Shown here in pieces: positions 16,631-25,301 of a DNA stretch of 64,000 nucleotides. The DNA lies in contig NZ_JBCHVB010000011.1 in the NCBI RefSeq assembly GCF_039023475.1, positions 36,061 to 100,060 on the forward strand, in the 5' to 3' direction. Below the pieces are notes generated by a model that saw only the letters and a list, made by a program, of their open reading frames with translations, made no database searches and was not told the DNA's origin. A program made the position numbers and the translations under genes. Position 1 is the first letter of the stretch. Each line of letters opens with the position of its first letter. The DNA comes from Erwinia sp039023475. Lineage in GTDB: Bacteria; Pseudomonadota; Gammaproteobacteria; Enterobacterales; Enterobacteriaceae.

Positions 16631-18793
16631 TCAGACCGTTTCCAGCTTAGCATAGGCGGCGACGAGCCACTTGATGCCCTGCCCCTGGAACGCAACCTGT
16701 AAGCGACTGTGATCGCCGCTTCCTTCCAGGTTCACGATAGTCCCCTCACCAAACTTGGCATGGCGTACCCGCTGGCCGAGGGCAAAACCGCTGTCGTTCT
16801 GCGTCACGGGCGTCCCCATCCGCTGGTGGCTGACCGGGCGGCTGACGCTGGCGCGCAGGCGCACCTCTTCCACACACTCTTCCGGCAGCTCACCCACAAA
16901 GCGGGAGGGGCGATGGTAAACCTCTTTGCCATACAGGCGGCGTGTTTCGGCATAGGTCAAGGTGAGCTTCTGCATCGCACGCGTCACCCCCACGTAGGCC
17001 AGGCGGCGCTCCTCCTCCAGCCTGCCGCCCTCTTCCAGCGACATCTGGCTCGGGAACATGCCCTCTTCCATACCGACGATAAACACCTGCTTAAACTCCA
17101 GGCCCTTGGCGGCATGCATCGTCATCAGCTGCACCGCATCCTGCCATTTATCCGCCTGGCCTTCGCCCGCTTCCAGAGCGGCGTGCGAAAGGAACGCCTG
17201 TAGCGGCATCAGGTCTTCATCCTCATCCTGATAGCTGTACTGACGCGTGGCGTTAACCAGCTCCTCAAGGTTTTCGATGCGCGCCTGGCCTTTTTCACCT
17301 TTTTCCTGCTCGTACATCAGCCACAGGCCGGAGTCCTTGATGACGCGGTCAGTCTGCACATGCAGCGGCAGCTCGCTGGTTTCCTGCGCCAGAGAGTCCA
17401 CCAGCTCGCTGAAGCGCTGAAGCGCCGAGGCCGCGCGGCCTGCCAGCGCTTTCTCCTGCAACAGCGCGCGGGTGCTCTGCCATAAGGTCAGCTGCCGATC
17501 GCGGGCCGTCTGGCGTACCACGTCCAGCGTGCGATCGCCGATACCGCGCGTGGGCGTATTCACCACGCGCTCGAACGCCGCGTCGTCATTGCGGTTGGCA
17601 ATCAGGCGCAGATAGGCCAGCGCATCTTTGATTTCCTGACGCTCGAAGAAGCGCATTCCGCCATAGATACGGTAAGGCATGCTGGTTTGCAGCAGCGCCT
17701 CTTCCAGCACGCGCGACTGGGCGTTGCTCCGGTAAAGGATGGCGCAGTCGATCAGCGCACCGCCGTTTTCCATCCACACCTTGATGCGGTTGACGACAAA
17801 GCGCGCCTCATCCAGCTCGTTGAAGGCGCAGTAGATGGAAATGGGCTCGCCGTCGCTGCCGTCAGTCCAGAGCTCTTTGCCCAGGCGTCCGTTATTGTTG
17901 GCGATCAGGGCGTTGGCCGCCTTCAGAATATTGTTGGTCGAGCGGTAGTTCTGCTCCAGACGAATGGTTTCGGCGCCCTGAAAATCGTTCAGGAAACGCT
18001 GAATATTCTCCACCTGCGCACCGCGCCAGCCGTAAATAGACTGATCGTCGTCGCCCACGATAATGACTTTCCCGGTATCGCCCGCCAGCATGCGGATCCA
18101 GGCGTACTGGATGTTGTTCGTATCCTGGAACTCGTCAACCAGGATATTGGTAAAGCGTTCACGGTAGTGGTTGAGGATATGCGGTTTGTTGAGCCAGAGC
18201 TCATGCGCGCGCAGCAGCAGCTCTGCGAAGTCGACCAGGCCGGCGCGATCGCACGCTTCCTGATAGGCCTGATAGATGCGCAGCCAGGTTTGCTCCACCG
18301 GATTGCCGTAGCTTTCGATATGCTTTGGCCGCAGCCCTTCGTCTTTTTTCCCGTTGATGTACCACATCGCCTGACGGGCGGGCCACTGCTTCTCGTCCAG
18401 GTTCATCGCTTTGATCAGGCGCTTAAGCAGGCGCATCTGATCTTCGCTGTCGAGTATCTGAAAGTCCTGCGGCAGATTCGCGTCCAGGTGGTGGGCGCGC
18501 AGCAGACGGTGCGCCAGGCCGTGGAAGGTACCGATCCACATCCCCCCCTGACTGGTGCCGATAAGCTGCTCAATACGGTGGCGCATTTCAGCCGCCGCCT
18601 TATTGGTAAAGGTCACCGCCATGATCGAATAGGGGGAGCAATTCTCTACCGCCATCAGCCAGGCGATCCGGTGAACCAGCACGCGTGTTTTTCCGCTGCC
18701 CGCCCCCGCCAGCACCAGCAAATTGCTGCGCGGCGCGGCGACAGCCGCGCGCTGGTTATCATTCAACCCGTCCAGTAATTCAGAAACGTCCAT
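16631..18793 (-). CDS. uvrD: DNA helicase II UvrD
   Basis: An SF1A 3'-5' helicase that acts in nucleotide excision repair and mismatch repair and removes RecA filaments. The 720 residues equal the E. coli length when started at the ATG at 18793 (MDVSELLDGLNDNQRAAVAA). Motifs include Walker A AGAGSGKTRVL (about residue 29), FTNKAAAEM, VDEFQDTN with Walker B, DDQSIYGWRGA, QNYRST and VGVTRA. It is last in the dapF-yigA-xerC-yigB-uvrD series and has a LexA box in the 62-bp gap before it. Confidence 0.98.
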   Translation of the reverse strand: MDVSELLDGLNDNQRAAVAAPRSNLLVLAGAGSGKTRVLVHRIAWLMAVENCSPYSIMAVTFTNKAAAEMRHRIEQLIGTSQGGMWIGTFHGLAHRLLRAHHLDANLPQDFQILDSEDQMRLLKRLIKAMNLDEKQWPARQAMWYINGKKDEGLRPKHIESYGNPVEQTWLRIYQAYQEACDRAGLVDFAELLLRAHELWLNKPHILNHYRERFTNILVDEFQDTNNIQYAWIRMLAGDTGKVIIVGDDDQSIYGWRGAQVENIQRFLNDFQGAETIRLEQNYRSTNNILKAANALIANNNGRLGKELWTDGSDGEPISIYCAFNELDEARFVVNRIKVWMENGGALIDCAILYRSNAQSRVLEEALLQTSMPYRIYGGMRFFERQEIKDALAYLRLIANRNDDAAFERVVNTPTRGIGDRTLDVVRQTARDRQLTLWQSTRALLQEKALAGRAASALQRFSELVDSLAQETSELPLHVQTDRVIKDSGLWLMYEQEKGEKGQARIENLEELVNATRQYSYQDEDEDLMPLQAFLSHAALEAGEGQADKWQDAVQLMTMHAAKGLEFKQVFIVGMEEGMFPSQMSLEEGGRLEEERRLAYVGVTRAMQKLTLTYAETRRLYGKEVYHRPSRFVGELPEECVEEVRLRASVSRPVSHQRMGTPVTQNDSGFALGQRVRHAKFGEGTIVNLEGSGDHSRLQVAFQGQGIKWLVAAYAKLETV

Positions 18794-18835
18794 AGGCACC
18801 GCCAGAAAAGAGGGAAAGAAGCGGCGCACCGCTCA

Positions 18836-18851
18836 CTGGATATTTAACCAG
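18836..18851 (-). promoter_or_regulatory. LexA (SOS) box upstream of uvrD
   Basis: CTGGATATTTAACCAG fits the CTG-N10-CAG core of LexA boxes, with an AT-rich centre. It lies 43 bases before the uvrD ATG, between the yigB stop and uvrD. E. coli uvrD has an SOS box at the same place, so an SOS-inducible promoter inside the operon is expected. Confidence 0.75.
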
Positions 18852-18855
18852 CTTA

Positions 18856-19572
18856 TTATATCAGCGCGGTCAGCGAAGCCAACTGCGAAATTTCCAGCGT
18901 CGGCAGCAGCCGGCCGTCGCGGATATGCATCAGGTTGCCTTCCCGCAGGTTAATCCAGCATGCCTGCATACCGCAGCGCACGGCACCCGCCACATCCGTC
19001 GTCAGGTCATCTCCCACATGCAGAATGCTGGAGAGCGGCAGATTGAGCTTTTCCGCCGCCAGGTGATACATATCCTGCCAGGGCTTTGCCCGCCCATGCG
19101 GGCCCGCCCGCAAAATGAACTGGAAGTATTTATCCAGACCAAACAGATGCGGCTCCGCATTACCGTTAGTGATCGCCACCAGCGGCAACTTTTGCGCCAG
19201 CGCGGCGAGCGTAGCGTGGGTCTCTTCCGGCACCGTTATCTGACTGCGCCACCGGGCGAAATTCGCCATCACTGCCTTCGCGCCCTCATCCGCTTCCCGC
19301 CCGGAAAGGCCGGCGTTAAGCATCGCCAGCTCCACCGCACGGCGACGCCATTCGCTGACGTCGTGATAGATCTCCGGCTCCCGTTCACGCAGGGCGTCAC
19401 GCAGCTGCTGATATTGCTCAACGCTGAACTGGCTGAGGGCCGGGTGATAGCCTTGTAAAAAGGCGTGGGATTCCTGGGTGGTGCGCAGGATCACGGGATG
19501 GTTGTCGTAGAGCGTATCGTCCAGATCAAAGGTCATCGCCGCGACGGGACGCAGCGGACGGTAAAAGTGCAT
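18856..19572 (-). CDS. yigB: HAD-family FMN phosphatase YigB
   Basis: In E. coli this enzyme dephosphorylates 5-amino-6-ribitylamino-uracil phosphate and FMN in flavin metabolism. The 238 residues match E. coli. Motif I is FDLDDTLYDN (about residues 15-24), motif II is AITNGN and motif IV is HVGDDLTTDVAGA. The start ATG at 19572 overlaps the xerC TGA as ATGA; the upstream extension of the frame is inside xerC and not used. Confidence 0.93.
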   Translation of the reverse strand: MHFYRPLRPVAAMTFDLDDTLYDNHPVILRTTQESHAFLQGYHPALSQFSVEQYQQLRDALREREPEIYHDVSEWRRRAVELAMLNAGLSGREADEGAKAVMANFARWRSQITVPEETHATLAALAQKLPLVAITNGNAEPHLFGLDKYFQFILRAGPHGRAKPWQDMYHLAAEKLNLPLSSILHVGDDLTTDVAGAVRCGMQACWINLREGNLMHIRDGRLLPTLEISQLASLTALI

Positions 19573-20480
19573 CAGGATTTGCCTCGTTTTGCACGGGGAT
19601 GGGCGGCGTCGTAAACCGAAGCCAGATGTTGAAAGTCGAGATGGGTATAGATCTGGGTGGTCGTCAGATTGGCATGGCCGAGCAGCTCCTGCACGGCGCG
19701 TAAATCCCCGCTCGACTCCAGCACGTGCGTGGCGAAGGAATGACGCAATTTGTGCGGATGAATATGGCTGGCGATCCCCTGCTTCACTCCCCACTCCGCA
19801 AACCGTTTTTGCACGTTGCGGGTGGAGATGCGTTTGCCCTGCATCGACAGGAAAACGGCATTATCTTCCGGCGCAAACAGCTCGCGCATCTCCAGCCAGT
19901 GCTCCACCCATTCGACGGCGGTACGGCCAATCGGCAGGCGACGCTCTTTGCTGCCCTTTCCCATCACCCAGACCTCGCCGGAAGCCAGGTCGAGATGCCC
20001 CGTATCAATACCGACCAGCTCCGAAAGACGCAGGCCCGCGCCGTACATGATCTCCAGCATCGCCCGATCGCGTACTGCCAGCGGATCGTTCACATCGATC
20101 TCCAGCAGGCGGCTGACTTCATCCACATCAATATTTTTCGGCAGATGGCGCGGCGCGCGCGGCGTTGCCACTCCTTTTGCCGGATTGGCCTTCAGCGTGC
20201 CCTGCGCGATTTGCCAGTCAAGGAAGCTGCGCAGCGCCGAGAGGCGAAGCGCCAGACTGGCGGGTTTGAGACCGGCACGACGACTGCGCGCCGCCAGCGA
20301 ACGGACCTGGGCGGCATCCAGTTTATCCCAGCCGGTCAGCTTCATCTCCTCCAGCAGCGGGATGCAGGCGGCAAGCTGACGCTGGTAATTGATTTGCGTC
20401 AGCGGACTGAGCTGGCGCTCAACCTTCAGGTAGCGCAGAAACCCCTCTACGGCAGTATGCAGAGGCGAGGCCGTGCTCAT
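19572..20480 (-). CDS. xerC: Site-specific tyrosine recombinase XerC
   Basis: With XerD and FtsK it resolves chromosome dimers at dif. It has 302 residues (E. coli 298): an N-terminal SAM-like core-binding domain (about 8-95) and a C-terminal catalytic domain. Catalytic residues are visible: Arg in GAGLRLSELVG, Lys in GKGSKERRLPIG, His and Arg in HPHKLRHSFATH, His in LLGHANLTTTQ and the nucleophile Tyr in IYTHLD. Its start overlaps the yigA stop, and its stop overlaps the yigB start. Confidence 0.97.
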   Translation of the reverse strand: MSTASPLHTAVEGFLRYLKVERQLSPLTQINYQRQLAACIPLLEEMKLTGWDKLDAAQVRSLAARSRRAGLKPASLALRLSALRSFLDWQIAQGTLKANPAKGVATPRAPRHLPKNIDVDEVSRLLEIDVNDPLAVRDRAMLEIMYGAGLRLSELVGIDTGHLDLASGEVWVMGKGSKERRLPIGRTAVEWVEHWLEMRELFAPEDNAVFLSMQGKRISTRNVQKRFAEWGVKQGIASHIHPHKLRHSFATHVLESSGDLRAVQELLGHANLTTTQIYTHLDFQHLASVYDAAHPRAKRGKS

Positions 20481-21184
20481 ACGCGTTCAACCCAGCGCTG
20501 CAACAAATCAGGCAGCATTTGCGACAGATGCTGGAGTAAAACTGTCCCCAGGCCGGACTGATAGTGTTGGGTATCACGGCTGCTGAAAATCAACACGCCC
20601 AGTTCGCCCTCGTCCCCCATCAGCGACATGGCGACCGAGCCGATAGCCTTCGCCTGCGGCAGCAGCAGTAACAGCTCAGGGCCATTCAGGTTGCCCAGAT
20701 AATGGTGCTGATTACCGAGACGCTGGATACGGATCGGTTCAAACGCCTGCCGGGAGAGCGCCAGCTGGGTAAAGCCGGAGGGCGCACCGATGCGCCACTT
20801 TTCACTGAACAGACGCACGTTGGCGCCTGCCAGACCCAGATCCCGCGCCCAGCGGTGTAGCCGGTTGAGCATATCATGCAGGCTTGGCGCAGCGGCCAGG
20901 CTCGCCTGTAGCGTCAGCAGCCGATCGAACAGCTGCTGGTTGGCGCTGGCCTGCTCCATCAGCAAGGTGATCTCTTCTTCCAGCTGGGCGATATGGTTCC
21001 GCTGACGGGCCAGCTGCCATTCCACTAAAGAGACGGTACCGCGCACCGGATGCGGCACCAGCATCTGCTCAACCTGGCGCGCATTACGGATAAAGAAGTC
21101 CGGATTTTGCAGCAGGTAATCGCTGACTGCGCGATCGTCCAGCAGAAGATCGCTGGCGGCCTGTTGTTCCCCGACATTTTTCAT
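20477..21184 (-). CDS. yigA: YigA, DUF484 family protein
   Basis: A 235-residue cytoplasmic protein of the DUF484 family, which has a GAF-like C-terminal region and no proven function. It shows an N-terminal helical part (DRAVSDYLLQNPDFF), a heptad-like segment around QRNHIAQLEEEITLLMEQ, and the GAF-like part from about residue 95. It is coupled by ATGA overlaps to dapF upstream and xerC downstream. The conserved link to xerC suggests, but does not show, a related role. Confidence 0.9.
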   Translation of the reverse strand: MKNVGEQQAASDLLLDDRAVSDYLLQNPDFFIRNARQVEQMLVPHPVRGTVSLVEWQLARQRNHIAQLEEEITLLMEQASANQQLFDRLLTLQASLAAAPSLHDMLNRLHRWARDLGLAGANVRLFSEKWRIGAPSGFTQLALSRQAFEPIRIQRLGNQHHYLGNLNGPELLLLLPQAKAIGSVAMSLMGDEGELGVLIFSSRDTQHYQSGLGTVLLQHLSQMLPDLLQRWVERV

Positions 21185-22005
21185 AAATGGATAAATCCGT
21201 CATAAACGTGAGTGGCAGGTCCGGTCATATAAAGCGCATGACCCGGCCCTTTCCAGGCAATATTCAGCGCGCCGCCCGGCAGATCGACCCGGACTTTCTC
21301 CGCCAGCAGACCTTGCTGAATGCCCACCGCAACGGCAGCACAGGCGCCGCTGCCGCACGCCTGCGTTTCCCCCGCGCCGCGCTCATAAACGCGCAGGCGG
21401 ATATGTTCTCTGCTGGTAACTTCCATAAAGCCAACGTTCACCCGCTCGGGAAAACGATCGTGGCTCTCCAGCACCGGTCCCAGCAGCTCAACCTGCGCCG
21501 TTTTTACGCTGTCGACCTGAAGGACACAATGGGGATTGCCCATAGAGACCACACCGCACATGACCGTCTGCTCGGCGGTACGCATCAGGTAAAGATTTTC
21601 GGCTTTGTTAGCGCGGAAAGGCACCTTCTGTGGCTCAAAGTCAGGCTCACCCATGTTGACGCAGACCTGTTCATCCTGGGTGACGCTGAGCACCATACGA
21701 CCATTTTGCGTGCTGACGCGAATATCGCTTTTATTGGTCAGCCCTTTCAGCCGCACAAAGCGGGCGAAACAGCGTGCGCCATTGCCGCACTGGGCCACTT
21801 CGCTACCGTCAGCGTTGAAGATACGGTAGTGGAAATCCAGATCGGGATCGTACGGAGGCTCAACGATCAGGAGCTGATCAAAACCGATCCCCAGATGGCG
21901 ATCCGCCAGACGACGGATCAGCTCAGGAGAGAAATAGACGTTTTGCGTCACGGCATCGACCACCATAAAGTCATTGCCCAGACCGTGCATTTTGGAGAAC
22001 TGCAT
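21181..22005 (-). CDS. dapF: Diaminopimelate epimerase DapF
   Basis: Interconverts LL- and meso-diaminopimelate for lysine and peptidoglycan synthesis, without a cofactor. The 274 residues match E. coli when begun at the ATG at 22005 (MQFSKMHGLGNDFMVVDAV), which follows GGAG; an upstream ATG at 22029 would add eight residues. The two catalytic cysteines lie in QCGNGARCF and QACGSGACAAV. It follows lptM closely and overlaps yigA by ATGA. Confidence 0.97.
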   Translation of the reverse strand: MQFSKMHGLGNDFMVVDAVTQNVYFSPELIRRLADRHLGIGFDQLLIVEPPYDPDLDFHYRIFNADGSEVAQCGNGARCFARFVRLKGLTNKSDIRVSTQNGRMVLSVTQDEQVCVNMGEPDFEPQKVPFRANKAENLYLMRTAEQTVMCGVVSMGNPHCVLQVDSVKTAQVELLGPVLESHDRFPERVNVGFMEVTSREHIRLRVYERGAGETQACGSGACAAVAVGIQQGLLAEKVRVDLPGGALNIAWKGPGHALYMTGPATHVYDGFIHL

Positions 22006-22032
22006 TTTCTGCTCCGAGGAGTACGTCATTGT

Positions 22033-22311
22033 TTACTGAGCCGACGGCACGTCCGCTTCACCGGACGCCGACGGGACCAGGCCGTCATTTAGCGGTGCAT
22101 CGCCAGTGTCGGGGGTCGCCTGACTCTCCGTTTGCGACGCATCGGTGGTCGTTGACTGCGCCTGGGCATCCGCACGGGTTGGCTTGTCCACAGGGGATGT
22201 TTGCTGCGCGGGCTGTTTCGCTGGCGGAAAATAGAGCGGCCCTTTCAGCCCACATCCCACCAGGCTGGCAACGGCCAGCGCCAGCGCCATCCGACAAATC
22301 AGTTTGTTCAT
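22033..22311 (-). CDS. lptM: LPS translocon maturation lipoprotein LptM (YifL)
   Basis: A small outer-membrane lipoprotein; in E. coli LptM helps LptD form its native disulfides. It has a signal peptide with lipobox LVGCG (lipidated Cys at about residue 20) followed by the conserved GLKGPLYFPPAK. The start at 22311 (MNKLICRMALALAVASL) gives 92 residues, against 67 in E. coli. The extra length is a low-complexity tail rich in Gln, Thr, Ser and Asp. It lies 27 bases upstream of dapF. cyaY, which separates lptM from cyaA in E. coli, is absent. Confidence 0.9.
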   Translation of the reverse strand: MNKLICRMALALAVASLVGCGLKGPLYFPPAKQPAQQTSPVDKPTRADAQAQSTTTDASQTESQATPDTGDAPLNDGLVPSASGEADVPSAQ

Positions 22312-22458
22312 GCTTATTCTGCTCGTTATAGGTGCCTGTTGGTTGTCTATCATCGCAGGTGAAGGGCTAAAAGCAACAGGAAAAGGTGAAGCGTTGCCGC
22401 CGGAGGAAGTGCAGCGGCGGCCAGGAAGTCACGCTTTTTTCAGGATAAAACCCCTGAC

Positions 22459-25014
22459 TCAGTGCATCTGATAGCGCTGAGCGTAATCCGTGTTGGGATC
22501 GTTGTCCGAAACCACCGCGCAGAGCTGAGCAAGCGTCTGGCTGCGGAAGGGGATCACCTGGAAGCGATCCTCAATCTGCACGATCTGATAAAACTGCGGC
22601 AGATTAAAATTAATGAAGCTGGAGCCATAGGTGAAGCGGTCATGCGAGGAGGAGTAGAAGCGGCTCACGTCGCGCACCAGCTCTTCTTTGCTTCCTTCGC
22701 AGTGGTGATAAATTTCCACCCGGTTTGTTTCATCCAGAATGTAAATATTAAAACCCCGGTCATCCTTCGTATCTTCGAAGAAGAACTGAATGATCCCTTC
22801 ACTGGCGTAGCCGTTCACCACCGCGGGAAGCCGTGTCTGATCCGTTTCGACCTTAATTGAGAGGCCGTGAAGCTTATTGTTCGAAATGGCCCCGTAAAAC
22901 TCGACGGCATTTTCCAGCTTCTGCACGGATACGCTCAGGCGTTCAAAGAACAGCCCCCACGTCTGCCCCGCCACGCGAAGCGCTTTAAATCTGCCCGGCT
23001 CCTGGCGCGTACTGGAGAGGCGCAGCTCAATGCACTCTGACACCAGCTGCTGCACGCGGGTACGGATCAGACCGCGCAGATGCTGGCTGTAGCAAAATAC
23101 TTCGACCGCGTCCGGCGGCGCGGCATCCTGATGCATCTTGCCCAGGATGGTTTTCAGCGCCTCAGTCATCGCCTGCTCGCCGTTAAAGTGCAGCGTACGC
23201 ACCTCATTCCAGGAGTTACGGTAAAGCAGGTCGATACTGCCGATCAGACACTGCTGCTGCTGCCCGAAGCTGAACACGTCCAGCTTACGGAAGTCAAAAT
23301 GCACCACCTGGTTGCGGAATGCGGCCGTCGGGTCATATTCCAGATTAACGATGATCGCCAGATGGCGGATTTCGCAGGGGCTGTAGAGCGCTTTCGCGGT
23401 GGGCGAAGGCAGACGCAGCGGGAAATGGTGTGACACATCGGCCACCAGCTCCTGAAGCCGGGCCAGATCGCAAAGCTCATTTCCCTTTATGTGCAGCTGG
23501 GTTTTACTGGTCAGCAGCCCGTTGAACCAGGCCCAGGCGACCAGCTTATTAAGATAGCGGTTATATTCCAGCGGCTGATGGCTGATGATGGACTGCATAT
23601 CCGGCGACTGATTATAGAGATACCAGCCGGCACGATTCGCGCGCCCGTTGGGCACATGAATAAACGTCAGATGCGATTCAGAAAGGTCGGGCGAGATCTG
23701 CGGATTAAGCAGCGTCACCTTCCCCGGCAGCGCTTCAAAAGCGGCATAGAGCTTACGGGTTAGCACGCCGATATCCTGCGGGCTGGCGCTGACGCTCAGA
23801 TTATTACGCCGTGCGAAGCGGATCAGATTGCGATAACTCTGCATCATCGCATCCAGCAGTTCATTGTGCGCTTCACGCACGCGGGCTATTTTCCAGTCGG
23901 CACGGCTGTCCAGAATCGCCAGCCGCTCGGCATCCCAGCCCCACTCTTTCACCAGCTGGCTGAGGATTTCCCGCCGCCAGCCCGGCTTGCCGCCCTCAAC
24001 GGAGAGCTTTTCGCAGACCTTCAGATAGAAGCAGCGACGCACCAGGTCGAGACGGGCGCTGTCGTCAATGCTGGTGAGATAATGCGTCACCCTTTCCAGC
24101 ATCATGCAGTAGGAGTCGAGACCGTAAGAAACAATTTCACCGTCGTGCAGCCGCTGTTTGATATCCCTGGCTAACAGCTGCGTATTCGGGTATTCCCAGG
24201 AATAGGCTTCAAGCAGCAGGGTTTTCAGTACGGCTTTATAAGGCGAGTCGATACTTTTATAGAGCTGCCACAGGCTGGCACCAAAATACTCCTCGGCGGA
24301 GAGCTGATTCAGGCCGCCGAGATCGAGCCATTCGTTGGGGGTCAGCACCCCTTTCTGATAAAGCGACATGACGTAATCGTCATAATGTTCTTCTTCCTCG
24401 CCCGGCACCATATTCCACAGAATACGTTTGCCCGCCAGGCGCACGGCGGTGCGGTAAAACTCATCCAGCAGCAGGATATGCTGCGTTGAGCCGCAGTCTT
24501 CGCCGCCCAGGCTACCGCTCTCATTATGGCGAAAGCGGTTCTCATCAATCAGGAAGAAGCTCACTTCCACACCCATTGCCGCACACCATTTTTGCAGCAG
24601 CGTACATTTCTTCTGCAGGCGCAGGCGCTCTTCATTATCCAGCCACGACTGGTGGCAGACCCAGATATCCAGGTCGGAGGTGCTGTTCTGCCCTACGGAG
24701 GAGGTGCTGCCCATCGAGTAGACGCCGGTAATCGGCATCTCACCCGGCGATGGCAAGCTGGCATCTGCTCCGGATTTTTCAATTAAATCATCGAGATATG
24801 CAATCTGACTTTCATCAGGCGTGTAGAAGCTGATGCCATGTGGAACGTTACCTTCAAGGTAACCCGGCATCAATGGATGATGATAATGTAATAAGGTTGG
24901 CAGCAGACTGTAGACCTGTTGGAACGAAGGCCCCATGGCAGCCAGAGCGCGATCGACGCGCAGCTGGTTGATGGCATCCAGTCTCTGTTTCAGTGTCTCT
25001 ATGTAGAGGTACAA
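22459..25014 (-). CDS. cyaA: Class I adenylate cyclase CyaA (TTG start)
   Basis: Makes cAMP from ATP under control of the glucose phosphotransferase system. It has 851 residues against 848 in E. coli. The N-terminal catalytic half holds the nucleotidyltransferase motif GSTSSVGQNSTSDLDIW (about residues 100-117) with the metal-binding Asp pair. The C-terminal half is regulatory and ends with poor similarity. The first codon is TTG at 25014 (then YLYIETLKQRLDAINQLR), the same rare start as in E. coli, where it limits expression. The ribosome site is weak. A CRP site lies in its promoter. Confidence 0.97.
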   Translation of the reverse strand: MYLYIETLKQRLDAINQLRVDRALAAMGPSFQQVYSLLPTLLHYHHPLMPGYLEGNVPHGISFYTPDESQIAYLDDLIEKSGADASLPSPGEMPITGVYSMGSTSSVGQNSTSDLDIWVCHQSWLDNEERLRLQKKCTLLQKWCAAMGVEVSFFLIDENRFRHNESGSLGGEDCGSTQHILLLDEFYRTAVRLAGKRILWNMVPGEEEEHYDDYVMSLYQKGVLTPNEWLDLGGLNQLSAEEYFGASLWQLYKSIDSPYKAVLKTLLLEAYSWEYPNTQLLARDIKQRLHDGEIVSYGLDSYCMMLERVTHYLTSIDDSARLDLVRRCFYLKVCEKLSVEGGKPGWRREILSQLVKEWGWDAERLAILDSRADWKIARVREAHNELLDAMMQSYRNLIRFARRNNLSVSASPQDIGVLTRKLYAAFEALPGKVTLLNPQISPDLSESHLTFIHVPNGRANRAGWYLYNQSPDMQSIISHQPLEYNRYLNKLVAWAWFNGLLTSKTQLHIKGNELCDLARLQELVADVSHHFPLRLPSPTAKALYSPCEIRHLAIIVNLEYDPTAAFRNQVVHFDFRKLDVFSFGQQQQCLIGSIDLLYRNSWNEVRTLHFNGEQAMTEALKTILGKMHQDAAPPDAVEVFCYSQHLRGLIRTRVQQLVSECIELRLSSTRQEPGRFKALRVAGQTWGLFFERLSVSVQKLENAVEFYGAISNNKLHGLSIKVETDQTRLPAVVNGYASEGIIQFFFEDTKDDRGFNIYILDETNRVEIYHHCEGSKEELVRDVSRFYSSSHDRFTYGSSFINFNLPQFYQIVQIEDRFQVIPFRSQTLAQLCAVVSDNDPNTDYAQRYQMH

Positions 25015-25107
25015 GACGTCTCGCCTGATTATCCCAGTGCTTACAAAAAACCCTGTTTCCGAAATTTGCCGCTTGGTTTAGAAATAGTCGGGCAAATTAT
25101 TGCTGGA

Positions 25108-25128
25108 AACGTGATCAATCTAACACCA
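25108..25128 (-). promoter_or_regulatory. CRP site in the cyaA promoter region
   Basis: Read on the minus strand, GGTGTTAGATTGATCACGTT is nearly identical to the CRP site that overlaps the main cyaA promoter in E. coli and mediates repression by cAMP-CRP. It is about 95 bases before the cyaA start. The rest of the 287-bp cyaA-hemC gap must hold the hemC promoter, which I could not place. Confidence 0.75.
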
Positions 25129-25301
25129 GACAGATTGACCGTAAAGAAAGTTGCGCTACACAACATATTAGCACGTTTTACGTTCAACCTGGCCGAAGAT
25201 CCCGGAATCCGTCCCTTTCCTGCCGTTTAAAACCGCGGAAACTGACAGCATTCCGGTATCAATGATAGGATAATCAATGAACGATCAAAACGGTAAGAAG
25301 C

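Noticed and set aside
17687..18778. A 363-codon open frame on the plus strand within uvrD
   Set aside because: It is antisense to a clearly real gene, shows no family similarity I recognise and arises from the codon bias of uvrD. The same holds for long shadow frames such as 12218-13087, 6498-7304, 46104-46973 and 47351-48289.
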